This document shows positions 26,522 through 35,657 of a DNA stretch of 63,634 bases, piece by piece (within the stretch, counting starts at the first letter, position 1; the number at the start of each line of letters is the position of its first letter). Source of the stretch: an uncultured Eubacteriales bacterium (GTDB taxonomy: Bacteria; Bacillota; Clostridia; Christensenellales; Borkfalkiaceae); assembly GCA_949747905.1 (NCBI GenBank), contig CATKEF010000055.1, positions 1-63,634 of the forward strand, read 5' to 3'. Made by a program: the position numbers and the translations under genes. The notes below the pieces were generated by a model. That model worked only from the letters and a program-made list of their open reading frames with translations, ran no database searches and was not told the origin of the DNA.

Positions 26522-27679
26522 TCAACCCTCTTTTTCGCATACGAACACAAATTTTCTGTCCGTAAGCTCGGCATTGACGAATTGTAAGGCTCTGTCTTTT
26601 CCCATAGCCATAATAGCCGTAGTATACGCATCGTTTTCCGCCGCGCTTCCCCCGAATACAGTCGCAGTTATAACACCCGAACGCACCGGTTTGCCCGTAT
26701 GCGGGTCTATTACCGAACAATAACGTTCCCCTGCGAGAGTATAATATAGAAAATAATCGCCGCTTGTGGAAATAAGCGTATTTTTCGTTTTAACGCACAA
26801 ATAATCGCCGGAACCTCTCGGATTGCGCAAACCGATAGTGTATTCGCCAACAGACGAATTTCTTTTCACGGCAATGCTGCTGGAAGCAAAACTGAAATAA
26901 CCGTATTCGAATCCGTAATCGTCCAACAATCCGTTCACAACGTCCACGGCATAACCCTTACCTATTCCGCCCAAATCGAGGTTCAGAGTATATTCGGTAT
27001 CGTCATGCGTTACGGTAAAATCGGGCTTTAACGCATAATACTCTCCGTCTTTCGAAGAAAGTTCCACTTCGCCGAACATATTCGCAAGGTCCGTTAATTT
27101 CGAAGAAAGCGACGATGACGGCAAATCGGAAATATCTTCCGGTCGCTCTCCGCCGAGGAAGCCGTAAGCCTTTACGCTATGATATACAGCGGGATTATAA
27201 TATCCCTCCGTTTTTTCGTATATGTCGCTTGCAAGATTTAAAAGATTATAAGTATGATAACCTATAAGCACTTTATCCCCCGCACCCGCAGCGTTGAAAA
27301 CACTGACGTCCGAGGTCGGAATAGTCGCGGAAAGACTGTTGTCGAGAGAATACAGAACTTCTTCTATTTCCGTACACAAAGCGTTAAAACCGTTTAAAGT
27401 AGCTTCGTCGGAAAAATCGGCGGAAATTACGAGAAGCGCTTCCGCACCCATTGCATAAAATACGTGCGTACGCGATGAAAAGCCCGCACTCACCCGAGCA
27501 TTATCGCCGTTTGCCGAACCGCTTGCATTCAGTCCTTCGCACAAGACGAAATTTCCTGCTTGTACCGAAAATTCTTCCCGAGAAAGATTGGTATAGATTG
27601 CGTAAGTTTCACCGCCGCATCCGGAAAAAACCGAAGCGATAACAGATAACGCAAATATAACGGCTGATAATTTTTTCAT
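26522..27679 (-). CDS. apbE: FAD:protein FMN transferase (ApbE), lipoprotein
   Basis: Attaches FMN covalently to S/TGAT motifs on proteins outside the membrane. 385 residues from the ATG at 27679. A signal peptide ends at the lipobox FSG-C21. The conserved DLGGIGKGYAVD is at 235-246, and the metal-binding END-AYTT segment (Asp350, Thr353/354) near the C terminus. Targets are close by: RnfG (two motifs), RnfD and the FMN-binding lipoprotein at 27798-28289. It is co-transcribed with the NusG-II gene. Confidence 0.93.
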   Translation of the reverse strand: MKKLSAVIFALSVIASVFSGCGGETYAIYTNLSREEFSVQAGNFVLCEGLNASGSANGDNARVSAGFSSRTHVFYAMGAEALLVISADFSDEATLNGFNALCTEIEEVLYSLDNSLSATIPTSDVSVFNAAGAGDKVLIGYHTYNLLNLASDIYEKTEGYYNPAVYHSVKAYGFLGGERPEDISDLPSSSLSSKLTDLANMFGEVELSSKDGEYYALKPDFTVTHDDTEYTLNLDLGGIGKGYAVDVVNGLLDDYGFEYGYFSFASSSIAVKRNSSVGEYTIGLRNPRGSGDYLCVKTKNTLISTSGDYFLYYTLAGERYCSVIDPHTGKPVRSGVITATVFGGSAAENDAYTTAIMAMGKDRALQFVNAELTDRKFVFVCEKEG

Positions 27680-27718
27680 AATTCGTTCCCGCAACGCAAA
27701 ATAAACGTTTACACATTT

Positions 27719-27747
27719 ATTATAAGGTTTTGACGGATAAAAAGCAA
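27719..27747 (-). promoter_or_regulatory. Candidate promoter of apbE
   Basis: Minus strand TTGCTT (27747-27742), 17 bases, TATAAT (27724-27719). The -35 lies in the T-rich tail of the terminator upstream, so apbE has its own start even though the FMN-binding gene is just before it. Confidence 0.6.
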
Positions 27748-27753
27748 TTAAAA

Positions 27754-27785
27754 CGCCCGCGGCTTAAAAATAAAAGCCGCGGGCG
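27754..27785 (-). terminator. Intrinsic terminator of the FMN-binding lipoprotein gene
   Basis: 12-bp stem CGCCCGCGGCTT / AAGCCGCGGGCG, 8-base loop, then TTTTAATTGCTTTTT on the minus strand. Confidence 0.88.
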
Positions 27786-27797
27786 AAAATAATTTGT

Positions 27798-28289
27798 TTA
27801 TCTGTTTGACAATGCATTCTGAACGGCTTTCAAAAGTCTTCCGCTCGAAAGCGTTGCTCCGGTGTGAATAAGACCGTTATAGGTTACAGGATTCTCTTCC
27901 GTACCGGTTACGGGTTCACCGTTCTCATCGCACTCGACGCCGATTCCCATCACCTCGGAAACGGTTTTACCCGCATATTTTGCCAAAACAGTCGCCTTAT
28001 TGTTATCCCATGTTTCGGGATTCCACTTGCCCATCGCTTCGGTAGCTTCGGTATAATCGGAGTTCAGAACAACCACTCTCTTTATAACGTCCTCTTCCAC
28101 CTCAACGCTTACTTTAACACCGTAACGGTCGTCGCCGTAAGGATTTTTATACGAGTATTCGCCGATGCAGGTTCCGCTGTACGCCTGTTCGCCCCCCGCA
28201 CAACCGTTGCATCCCGTCTGAGACGCAATACCCGCGCTCAAACACAGCGCCGCCGCCGAAACCGCAAGCATTTTGATTATTCCTTTCAT
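27798..28289 (-). CDS. FMN-binding domain lipoprotein
   Basis: 163 residues, a single FMN-binding domain exported by a signal peptide. The cleavage site is probably a lipobox at QTG-C27, though the -3 residue is atypical. The flavin-attachment motif LIHTGATLSSG has TGAT at 143-146. Such proteins carry covalently bound FMN outside the cell as small electron carriers. Position next to apbE and near Rnf supports a link with that chain; the final acceptor is unknown. An AGAGGTG site precedes the ATG. Confidence 0.88.
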   Translation of the reverse strand: MKGIIKMLAVSAAALCLSAGIASQTGCNGCAGGEQAYSGTCIGEYSYKNPYGDDRYGVKVSVEVEEDVIKRVVVLNSDYTEATEAMGKWNPETWDNNKATVLAKYAGKTVSEVMGIGVECDENGEPVTGTEENPVTYNGLIHTGATLSSGRLLKAVQNALSNR

Positions 28290-28355
28290 AAAACACCTCT
28301 TTTATTTATTTTGGGCGTTTTAAGAAATTATTATGCGAATAAGCGTTGCAAAAAA

Positions 28356-28553
28356 GGTTCCTCGCTCCGCTCGGAATGACAACTTTCCGTCACATTGAGC
28401 GCACATCCTCCTGTCATGTTGAATGTAGCGAAACATCAGGTCCCTCGCTTCGTTCGGGATGACGGAGGACGCTCGGAATGACGTTCGGGCTGTCGTTCCT
28501 CACATTGCCTGGAATGACGTCAAGTTTTTTTGTCACCCTGAGTGAAACGAAGA
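28356..28553 (+). repeat. Dispersed intergenic repeat, cluster D
   Basis: It includes a core copy at 28356-28381, a complete unit at 28413-28463 (GTCATGTTGAATGTAGCGAA ... GGGATGACG), a half copy GCTCGGAATGACG near 28470-28483, and a variant GTCACCCTGAGTGAAACGAA that reaches the stop of the ABC transporter gene at 28556. Orientation is the same as in all other clusters. Confidence 0.78.
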
Positions 28554-28555
28554 GT

Positions 28556-31336
28556 CTATTCCGTTCTGAGCGCGACAACCGGGTCTTTCTTTGCAGCCGC
28601 AGAAGCGGGAATCAAGCCCGATATCAGCGTGAGTACTACGCTGATTACAACCATTACAATCGCCTGCCACCAAGGCAGAGAAGCAATCGTATAAATACCG
28701 AACAATGTTCCGAGTACAAGATTGAGAATCAAAGACAACAGATAAGTTACGGCGATTCCCACGAGTCCCGCGGCAAAACCTATGATGAACGTTTCGGCAT
28801 TGAAAAGCCACTTGATATCTTTTTTACGGGCGCCGCACGCACGCAAAATACCTATTTCCTTTATTCGTTCGACAACGGAGACATAAGTTATAATGCCCAC
28901 CATTACGGTTGAAACGACTAATGAAAGCGCCGTAAATGCAACAAGCGCAATTGTAATCATTTCAATCATAGTATTCACCATTGTGATAATAAGTCCAACG
29001 GCATCGGTATATTCGATTTTATTCTCTTCTTTGAGTATAACGGAATGCTCCACGCCGTCCGTATCCGTCCACTTCAATTCTCCGCCGCCTTCTACTTCGC
29101 AGGCTGCGTTCCATTTGTCCAGGTATTTGGTAACAAGGTCTTTACTGTCGAAATTTATTGGGTAAATATAGAAAGCCGAAGGCAAAGACGTTCCCGCAAC
29201 CATGCCGGCACTCGCTTTAAGACTGTCCATAAAACCGGAAATACCGCCGCCCATACCTGCCATTCCCGCCATACTCATCATGCCGCCGCTTGCTTTCGAG
29301 ATATACGAAGCCGCAGCGCCCGAAATATATTCTTTATCGTCGTTCGGATATTTGAAATCGTACGAATAATGAAGAATACTCAAATCGCCGTTTCCCGCGA
29401 TATGTTTGGAAATGTTACTTTCAAGTCCCGCTTTTAAGGTATGCTTTGTAAGTTCGTTAGTATAATACAAACCAGAGGAAAGGCAGCCGTAAGAAATATT
29501 TTTCTTTTTCTGAAGTATAATTTTAACTTTAAGATTCAAGTCATCGGACTTATCCCTGTCGGGAGCGAACTCGGCGGCGTCCTCGAGATACTCGTATTCC
29601 GAACTTTTCAAAGGTATGCCGTTTATTAAAATCGTCCGACCCGCCTCGCCTTCTTTGTAAACCGTGTCGTTGGGATACCATTTAAAAGAATGTGCGTTAT
29701 CGCCGATAAATGTATCGAACGACAAGCCGTTTTCGTATTTGTCCGTTACTTCTTTATCGTAATCCTGCGAACCTTCCGCCTTGTACGCGAAATTCAAAAA
29801 TTCATCCTCGGTCATATATCCGTACTGCCCGAAATTCAAATCGGCAAATCCGTTGTCGGATACGACCATTATAAGGCTTTCCTTATTTTCGAAAATATCT
29901 TTGATTTCGTTTTGCGTGAGATTTGCCGTCTTGCCGTTATACGTCGCAAGTATGTCGTACTGCGACAGAATATACGAAGGGTTATCAGGAATCTCCCTGA
30001 ACGAACGCAAAGTCGAAATCATAGGGGCAAGGTCGCCGTAGCTCTCTTCCTGAGACAAAACGGAAGTGTATTTTGCGCGTATACCGGTAACCGAAACGTT
30101 CTGAGTATTTTCCGAAGTCCCGTCCACGGAAAAATCGGTGTATATATAATTGGACATTTCGAAGTCGTAACCGTATTGAAGCGCATTGTAATATTCTGAC
30201 GGCATAGACTGCACAAAGCTGTAATAATCTTCGTTGATGTCGTTTGTCTTCATGGGGTCGGCAAAAGCCATAAGTCTGTCAAGTAAGCCGTCCACATAGA
30301 TTTTATCGTCCAGACGGTCCAGCTCAGCTTTCATGCCGTTCGTGCTTGCAACATTCATAAGCGCATTTATGTCGACCGCCGTCTCCGTAACAGAGAGCGG
30401 ATAACCCGACAACATATCGTCCTCCATACTCCTTATATAGAGTTGAACTCCCGAAGAAATGGCAAGCACCAGAGAAACGCCGATAATGCCTATACTGCCT
30501 GCAACCGATACCATAGCCGTGCGCTTGCCTTTGGACAAAAGATTTTTGAGCGAAAGCGCAAAAGCCATTCCGAAAGACATCGAGGCTTTTTTCTTGCCTT
30601 TTTTGACTTTCTTCCCTTCTTCGGCGGCAGGCGTTTTGACGGATTCTTCATCCTCTCCGTCATAGGGGGCGCTGTCGTCCGTCACAATACCGTCGAAAAG
30701 CCTTATGATTCTTGTGGAATACTTTTCGGCGAGTTCGGGATTGTGCGTAACCATTATGACGAGACGTTCTTTGGAAATTTCCTTTAAAAGTTCCATAATC
30801 TGAACGCTGGTCTTGGAATCGAGCGCGCCGGTAGGTTCGTCGGCAAGCACTATTTCGGGGTCGTTAACCAAAGCCCTCGCTATCGCCACGCGCTGTGCCT
30901 GACCGCCCGAAAGCTGGTTCGGTCTGTTCTTCATCTTGTTCGCAAGACCTACTTTTTCCAAAGCCTCCACCGCGCGGGCACGGCGCTCTTCTTTACTCAC
31001 TCCCGAAATGGTAAGAGCAAGTTCGACGTTCTGCAAAATAGTCTGGTGAGGGATAAGATGATAACTCTGAAAAATAAAACCTACCGAGTGATTTCTGTAA
31101 GTATCCCAGTCTCCGTCTTTATAGCACCTGGTGCTTACGCCGTTGATTATAAGGTCTCCCGACGTGTATTTGTCGAGTCCGCCTATTATGTTTAAAAGAG
31201 TGGTCTTTCCGCATCCGGAAGCTCCCAATACGGAAACAAATTCGTTTTTACGGAATTTTATGCTTACGCCGTTAAGCGCATGAACCGCACCGCCCGCAAT
31301 CGAATAGTCTTTTTTAATATCTTTTAACTCTAACAT
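28556..31336 (-). CDS. ABC transporter, fused ATPase and FtsX/MacB-like permease
   Basis: 926 residues in one chain. The N-terminal ATPase is of the LolD/MacB type: Walker A GASGCGKT (38-45), signature LSGGQ (142-146), Walker B IVLADEP (162-168). A charged Lys-rich linker (about 235-260) leads to the FtsX permease: a first helix near 285-305, a large extracytoplasmic domain (about 310-770) and three C-terminal helices. Within the outer domain lies a Met/Gly-rich stretch (about 680-700). The ATG at 31336 (MLELKDIKKDYS) fits the family; a start 21 codons earlier has no ribosome site. The family exports peptides or drives mechanotransmission; the substrate here is unknown. Confidence 0.88.
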   Translation of the reverse strand: MLELKDIKKDYSIAGGAVHALNGVSIKFRKNEFVSVLGASGCGKTTLLNIIGGLDKYTSGDLIINGVSTRCYKDGDWDTYRNHSVGFIFQSYHLIPHQTILQNVELALTISGVSKEERRARAVEALEKVGLANKMKNRPNQLSGGQAQRVAIARALVNDPEIVLADEPTGALDSKTSVQIMELLKEISKERLVIMVTHNPELAEKYSTRIIRLFDGIVTDDSAPYDGEDEESVKTPAAEEGKKVKKGKKKASMSFGMAFALSLKNLLSKGKRTAMVSVAGSIGIIGVSLVLAISSGVQLYIRSMEDDMLSGYPLSVTETAVDINALMNVASTNGMKAELDRLDDKIYVDGLLDRLMAFADPMKTNDINEDYYSFVQSMPSEYYNALQYGYDFEMSNYIYTDFSVDGTSENTQNVSVTGIRAKYTSVLSQEESYGDLAPMISTLRSFREIPDNPSYILSQYDILATYNGKTANLTQNEIKDIFENKESLIMVVSDNGFADLNFGQYGYMTEDEFLNFAYKAEGSQDYDKEVTDKYENGLSFDTFIGDNAHSFKWYPNDTVYKEGEAGRTILINGIPLKSSEYEYLEDAAEFAPDRDKSDDLNLKVKIILQKKKNISYGCLSSGLYYTNELTKHTLKAGLESNISKHIAGNGDLSILHYSYDFKYPNDDKEYISGAAASYISKASGGMMSMAGMAGMGGGISGFMDSLKASAGMVAGTSLPSAFYIYPINFDSKDLVTKYLDKWNAACEVEGGGELKWTDTDGVEHSVILKEENKIEYTDAVGLIITMVNTMIEMITIALVAFTALSLVVSTVMVGIITYVSVVERIKEIGILRACGARKKDIKWLFNAETFIIGFAAGLVGIAVTYLLSLILNLVLGTLFGIYTIASLPWWQAIVMVVISVVLTLISGLIPASAAAKKDPVVALRTE

Positions 31337-31455
31337 ATGTCCTTGTTTTACGCGCATCCGCGTATGTAATTTAATATTTTTTAACGACACGTACTGCAAT
31401 GTCGATTAAAATTATTTAGTTAAATTTAGCAATGTTTTTTATGTCGAACATTTCT

Positions 31456-31567
31456 TGTCATGTTGAACGTAGTGAAACATCCGATTCCTCGCTACGCTCG
31501 GAATGACAATAGGGTCGTTCGGAACGACACAAAGTTGCCCGAGATGACAAAACAGGGTTGGAATGAT
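31456..31567 (+). repeat. Dispersed intergenic repeat, cluster E
   Basis: The clearest complete unit of the family is at 31456-31508: TGTCATGTTGAACGTAGTGA, AACATCCGATTCCTCGCTAC, GCTCGGAATGACA. Shorter degenerate traces follow (TTCGGAACGACA, CCCGAGATGACA, TTGGAATGAT). It lies between the ABC transporter start and the gltX end. Confidence 0.82.
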
Positions 31568-31605
31568 AAAAAATTCCGCGACAATTTATATAATATGCCG
31601 CACTA

Positions 31606-33246
31606 CTATATCATGCCCTTTTCAAGCCGTGCAAGGGAACGTTCTCTGCCGAGAATGCCCATTATTGTGCAAAGGTCGGGAGAATTTGCGCTGCCCGTCA
31701 CCGCTATTCTCAGAATTTCGGCGACATCCGATACATTGCCTTTATAATTTTCGGGGTGAGCTTTGTATTCGCTCATTTCGCCCGCAAAACCGACCTTGGG
31801 CGCGAGCGCCTTTACCTTAGCGAACCAGACCGAATTGTCGTCGTCGGGCGAATACGCCGCCGCAAACTCTTTAAGCACGATGTTTACCGTCTCCCTATCG
31901 AATCTGTACCCGTAGACAGGCTTAAACGTATCGTCGAAGAAATAATCGAGCAGTCTTACTCCCTGTTCGGCGCGCTCAATGTCTTTGCGGCGTTTCTTGC
32001 CGCCCGTGCCCATAACAAGATTTAATATCTTTACAAGATACTCTCTGTTGGCAAAATGTGCTTTATCCGCTTCCGTGCCGAATTCCGATACCCATCCGCT
32101 TAGAAAACCGTAGCACTCGTCCGCCGAAAGTTTGGAAATTTCGGTCTTTGAAACGTCGTTGAGTTTATCCAAATCGAACAACGCGCCGCTTTTACCCATT
32201 TTATCTATTCTGAATTTGAAATCGCGATAATCTCCGTCGGGATTTTTGAGAAGCCATTCCTCGAAATTGGAATTTAGAACGGTCATAAGATACTTGACCA
32301 CCGCAAGAGGGAAATAACCGGCTTTCCTGTAATAATCAAGGGATAGTTCGGGGTCTTTGCGCTTTGATAGTTTACGCTTGGTGTCACCGTCCATCTTCAT
32401 AAGCGACGACGTATGCGCATATCTCGGAGGTTTGAAGCCCAAAACTTTATGCAACTCGATATGAACGGGCAGACTGGAAAGCCACTCTTCTCCGCGAATG
32501 ACTAGAGTCGTATGCATAAAGTGGTCGTCAATGGCGTGCGCGAAATGATACGTCGGAATTCCGTCCGATTTAAGAATGACTATATCCTGCTCGTTCTCGG
32601 TTACGGTTATATCTCCCTTTATCGCATCACGGAAAGTGAACTTGTTTGCGGCGTTACCCTGAGATTTAAGTCTGATAACGTAGGGCATGCCCTCTTCGAG
32701 TTTTTTATAAATTTCTTCCTCTGAAAGATTGCGACACTTTGCGTACGTCCCGTAATATCCCGTAATTTCCTTGTTTTCGGTCTGCTTTTCGCGAACGGCG
32801 TCAAGCTCCCCGGAAGTACAAAAACAGGGGTATGCCAAACCCTCTGCTATAAGTTTTTTTGCAAAAGCACGATATAAACCCGCACGGCGACGCTGATAGT
32901 ACGGTCCGTACTTGTTAAGAGGGCTGTCGATTTCCGCGCCCTCGTCGAATTTTATACCGAAGTAATCGAGAGAGCGAATCACGCTTTCGACCGCTCCGTC
33001 AACCTTTCGCTTTTCGTCCGTATCCTCTATTCTCAGATAGAAAATGCCGCCTGTAGTATGCGCCACTCTTTCGTCGGCAAGTGCCGAAAAAAGGTTGCCG
33101 AGGTGAATAAACCCCGTCGGAGAAGGAGCAAGACGCGTTACTTCCGCGCCTGCGGGGAGTTGTCTTGCGGGATATAGCTCCTCGTAACTTTCGGGCGAGG
33201 GCAACTCGTCCGGAATAAGTTTTTCCGCTAATTTCTTTGTATCCAT
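31606..33246 (-). CDS. gltX: Glutamate--tRNA ligase
   Basis: Class I aminoacyl-tRNA synthetase, 546 residues. The HIGH-type motif is PSPTGFIHLGN (41-51) and the KMSKS-type motif KLSKR (292-296). The catalytic domain is preceded by about 37 residues (MDTKKLAEKL to PAGAEV) not found in the common 480-residue bacterial GltX, but long forms occur in Clostridia. The C-terminal anticodon-binding half is helical and complete. It starts 27 bases after the XRE regulator gene, so the two may share a transcript. No other glutamyl or glutaminyl synthetase is visible here. Confidence 0.93.
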   Translation of the reverse strand: MDTKKLAEKLIPDELPSPESYEELYPARQLPAGAEVTRLAPSPTGFIHLGNLFSALADERVAHTTGGIFYLRIEDTDEKRKVDGAVESVIRSLDYFGIKFDEGAEIDSPLNKYGPYYQRRRAGLYRAFAKKLIAEGLAYPCFCTSGELDAVREKQTENKEITGYYGTYAKCRNLSEEEIYKKLEEGMPYVIRLKSQGNAANKFTFRDAIKGDITVTENEQDIVILKSDGIPTYHFAHAIDDHFMHTTLVIRGEEWLSSLPVHIELHKVLGFKPPRYAHTSSLMKMDGDTKRKLSKRKDPELSLDYYRKAGYFPLAVVKYLMTVLNSNFEEWLLKNPDGDYRDFKFRIDKMGKSGALFDLDKLNDVSKTEISKLSADECYGFLSGWVSEFGTEADKAHFANREYLVKILNLVMGTGGKKRRKDIERAEQGVRLLDYFFDDTFKPVYGYRFDRETVNIVLKEFAAAYSPDDDNSVWFAKVKALAPKVGFAGEMSEYKAHPENYKGNVSDVAEILRIAVTGSANSPDLCTIMGILGRERSLARLEKGMI

Positions 33247-33273
33247 AATATATAACCTCTTTGAAGGTAAAAT

Positions 33274-33888
33274 TTATTTCTGCTTACGCGCTGCGTACCA
33301 CCTGTACGTAAACCAAAGAATTATGAGAAGTTCGAAAACGGCTCCGACAAGATACAGAAGATAAATCTGTATGAATTCGGGCTGAAACGTTATAACGAAA
33401 ATATGGAAGATGAGCACGCACGCCCATAAAATGAACGACGACGAAAGCGCGTTTGTGAGACGGTTGCCCCATTTCGCAGAAAACACCGTCAGAACAATGG
33501 CGGTAGGCAACGGCGCGACCGCGAAAACAAGGTAAGCGTACGGTGCGGTTACAGGTATAAAATAGAAAGTAACGAATATGCCCGTCGCGATAAACCATAC
33601 AAGTATAGCCGACATAGCGGTAATAAACGCTCGCTTACCACCTATACGTCTCTTCGGTTCGATATTGGGTGCAACGCTTTGCCCCCTGACTATATCATCG
33701 AGAGTAACCCCGTACAGCTCCGCAAGTTTAATGAGCACCCTCAGGTCGGGAACAGCTTCACCCCGCTCCCACTTCGAAACCGCCTTATCAGAGTAATTGA
33801 GCATCTCCGCGAGCTGCAATTGAGTAAGCCGCGCTTTTGTGCGAAGCTCGGTTAAATTTTTAGCTACGTTGCTTTTCAACTCATCCAT
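33274..33888 (-). CDS. XRE-family regulator with four membrane helices
   Basis: 204 residues. An N-terminal Cro/C1-type helix-turn-helix (about 7-66: LTQLQLAEMLNYSDKAVSKW) is joined by a basic linker (KRRIGGKR) to about four membrane helices (88-200). This is a known layout in Bacillota; such proteins may sense membrane or ligand state. The start at 33888 (MDELKSNVAK) matches the family; an open extension upstream is ignored. Inverted repeats upstream may be its own operator. gltX follows closely. Confidence 0.82.
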   Translation of the reverse strand: MDELKSNVAKNLTELRTKARLTQLQLAEMLNYSDKAVSKWERGEAVPDLRVLIKLAELYGVTLDDIVRGQSVAPNIEPKRRIGGKRAFITAMSAILVWFIATGIFVTFYFIPVTAPYAYLVFAVAPLPTAIVLTVFSAKWGNRLTNALSSSFILWACVLIFHIFVITFQPEFIQIYLLYLVGAVFELLIILWFTYRWYAARKQK

Positions 33889-33926
33889 ACCGATATTATA
33901 ACACATTTGCACCGAAAACACAACAA

Positions 33927-33974
33927 ATTATAGGACTCTACCGTGAGTAGAGTGTGAAATTTAAGCGGTAGAGT
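33927..33974 (-). promoter_or_regulatory. Candidate promoter and operator of the XRE regulator
   Basis: A TATAAT (33932-33927, minus strand) lies directly beside an inverted repeat ACTCTACCG / CGGTAGAGT (33935-33943 and 33966-33974). A third copy of GTAGAGT lies between at 33946-33952. No good -35 is present, as expected if the repeats take its place. A second TATAAT (33900-33895) close to the ATG is an alternative. Confidence 0.4.
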
Positions 33975-34135
33975 TGAAAATTTTGACGGTTTACGCAGAA
34001 AACCGTTTTGTGGAGAACAACACCGGTCAAGTAGGTTGTATTTTTACTCCCACGGTGTAATAATATGAATATAGTGCATATTTCGCATATCATAAAAAAT
34101 ATGACTTTGCGGTAAAACCCGCACGGAGTAAAGGA

Positions 34136-35077
34136 ATGGATACTTTTGATATTTTTGTTGATTCGTCCGCAAATATTCCGGACGAGCTGATTACAAAATT
34201 CAATATTTCGGTTATACCCTACACCTGTACAGTGAACGGAAAAGAGCGGCTCTGTTACGAAAAGGACACGGCTTTTTCGGTAACGGCGAAAAAGTACTAC
34301 GACGATTTGAGAGCGGGCGCAGACATCAAGACTTCGCTCGTGGATAAAGAACGCATAAAAGCCGCCGTAGAGCCCACGCTCAAAGCGGGCAGAGACGCGC
34401 TTATGCTTACAATATCATCGGGCGTCAGCGGCACAAACGCTCAGGCTAACGAAGCCAGAAAAGAACTTGAAGAATTGTACCCGAACTCTAAGATGTACGT
34501 TTTCGACAGCGCGAACGCAGGTTTGGGCGAAGGTTTACAGGCGCTTAAGGTAGCGGACCTCAGAGCTTTGGGCGAAAGCGCCTGCTCCTGCTATGAATGG
34601 TTAAAACAGAATTCTTATAAATTCAACAGTTACTTTACCGTAGGCGATTTGAAATATCTCAGAAGAGGCGGCAGAATTTCCGCCACTCTGGCGATTGCCG
34701 GCACGATTCTGAATATAAAACCTATTTTAAAAGCCGACAGCGGCACCGTAGCCAAAATTTCTTTCTGCGGAAAGGAACGCGGCAGAAAAAAAGCGATTGC
34801 CGCGCTTGTACGATATTTCAAGGAACGAGCCGTGAACCCCGAAAGCAACACCGTAGCAATTGCTCACGCTGATTGCGAAGAGGATGCATTGGAGCTTGCT
34901 GCAATGCTGAGAGAAAACGGAGCAAAAGACATTATAATTGAGTACTACGACCTTTGTACGGGCTCGCACGTTGGTCCCGGCACCATAGCCCTCTTCTTCT
35001 ACGGCAAAGACAGGCGCACAGAATACGCAGCTGCGGAAAAAGCGTCTATGGCTGCACCCGCAACGCGTAAAATCTGA
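34136..35077 (+). CDS. DegV family (FakB-like) fatty-acid-binding protein
   Basis: 313 residues, two-domain DegV fold. The N-terminal domain begins FDIFVDSSANIP and contains the ligand-contacting TISSGVSGT. The C-terminal domain has the DLKYLRRGGRIS segment and GSHVGPGTIALFF typical of the family. FakB proteins present bound fatty acids to the kinase FakA for phosphorylation; fakA is not in this window. It is monocistronic, with an AAAGGA ribosome site and a strong terminator. The C-terminal 20 residues are Ala-rich and unconserved. Confidence 0.9.
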   Translation: MDTFDIFVDSSANIPDELITKFNISVIPYTCTVNGKERLCYEKDTAFSVTAKKYYDDLRAGADIKTSLVDKERIKAAVEPTLKAGRDALMLTISSGVSGTNAQANEARKELEELYPNSKMYVFDSANAGLGEGLQALKVADLRALGESACSCYEWLKQNSYKFNSYFTVGDLKYLRRGGRISATLAIAGTILNIKPILKADSGTVAKISFCGKERGRKKAIAALVRYFKERAVNPESNTVAIAHADCEEDALELAAMLRENGAKDIIIEYYDLCTGSHVGPGTIALFFYGKDRRTEYAAAEKASMAAPATRKI

Positions 35078-35089
35078 TTTACGACAGTG

Positions 35090-35122
35090 AGTTTTACTTG
35101 AATTGGCTGTTAGAGTAAAACT
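35090..35122 (+). terminator. First hairpin after degV
   Basis: 9-bp inverted repeat AGTTTTACT / AGTAAAACT with a 15-base loop, directly upstream of the strong terminator. It has no T tract of its own and may only assist. Confidence 0.35.
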
Positions 35123-35125
35123 TCA

Positions 35126-35160
35126 AACACCCCGTTCCGAGTTAATCGGAACGGGGTGTT
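35126..35160. terminator. Bidirectional terminator between degV and the phosphatase gene
   Basis: 15-bp perfect stem AACACCCCGTTCCGA / TCGGAACGGGGTGTT with loop GTTAA. It lies between convergent genes, 11 bases from the phosphatase stop. Confidence 0.88.
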
Positions 35161-35171
35161 ATTTATATGAT

Positions 35172-35657
35172 TCAATGCCTTTTATCGTAGCCGAACACCT
35201 CGGCTTTTTCTTTTAAAAGATATTCCATAAAACAGTTGCAGCCGTCGTAAATATCCTCGTATGCTTTTTCGAAATTCAAAGTATACCAGGGGTCTGCGAC
35301 GTCGCGCGGGTTATCGGTAAAAGAACATAACCTCATTATCTTGTCTCCGAAATCGCCGCCCGTCAGTCTCAGCAAATCAAAAAGATTTCCGCCGTCCATA
35401 ACGAGAATATAGTCATTGTTAATGACGTCTTTCAAAGTAATCTGTCTTGCGGTATGCTTTCCGTAAATTCCGTGTTTTTCGAGCGTACGCCTTGCGGGAG
35501 GATAAATAGAGTTTCCCTCCTCGCAGTCCGATGTGCCGAAAGACGATATGCAAAAGGAGAGCGCGAGCCCGCGCTCTTTCGCCAGTTCGGAAAAAATCAA
35601 CTCCGCCATGGGCGAACGACAAATATTGCCGAGACAAACAAAAGCAACGTTAATCAT
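35172..35657 (-). CDS. Low-molecular-weight protein tyrosine phosphatase
   Basis: 161 residues. The P-loop C-X5-R is C8-LGNIC-R14-S, followed by the general acid in D122-PWY. Length is normal for LMW-PTP; no arginine-phosphatase-type signature was looked for further. It starts immediately after the stop of the LOG-family gene, so the two form a small operon. The target is unknown. Confidence 0.92.
   Translation of the reverse strand: MINVAFVCLGNICRSPMAELIFSELAKERGLALSFCISSFGTSDCEEGNSIYPPARRTLEKHGIYGKHTARQITLKDVINNDYILVMDGGNLFDLLRLTGGDFGDKIMRLCSFTDNPRDVADPWYTLNFEKAYEDIYDGCNCFMEYLLKEKAEVFGYDKRH

Noticed and set aside
24722-28553. CRISPR array
   Set aside because: Repeat units are not regularly spaced, differ in length, and have no unique spacers or cas genes nearby.
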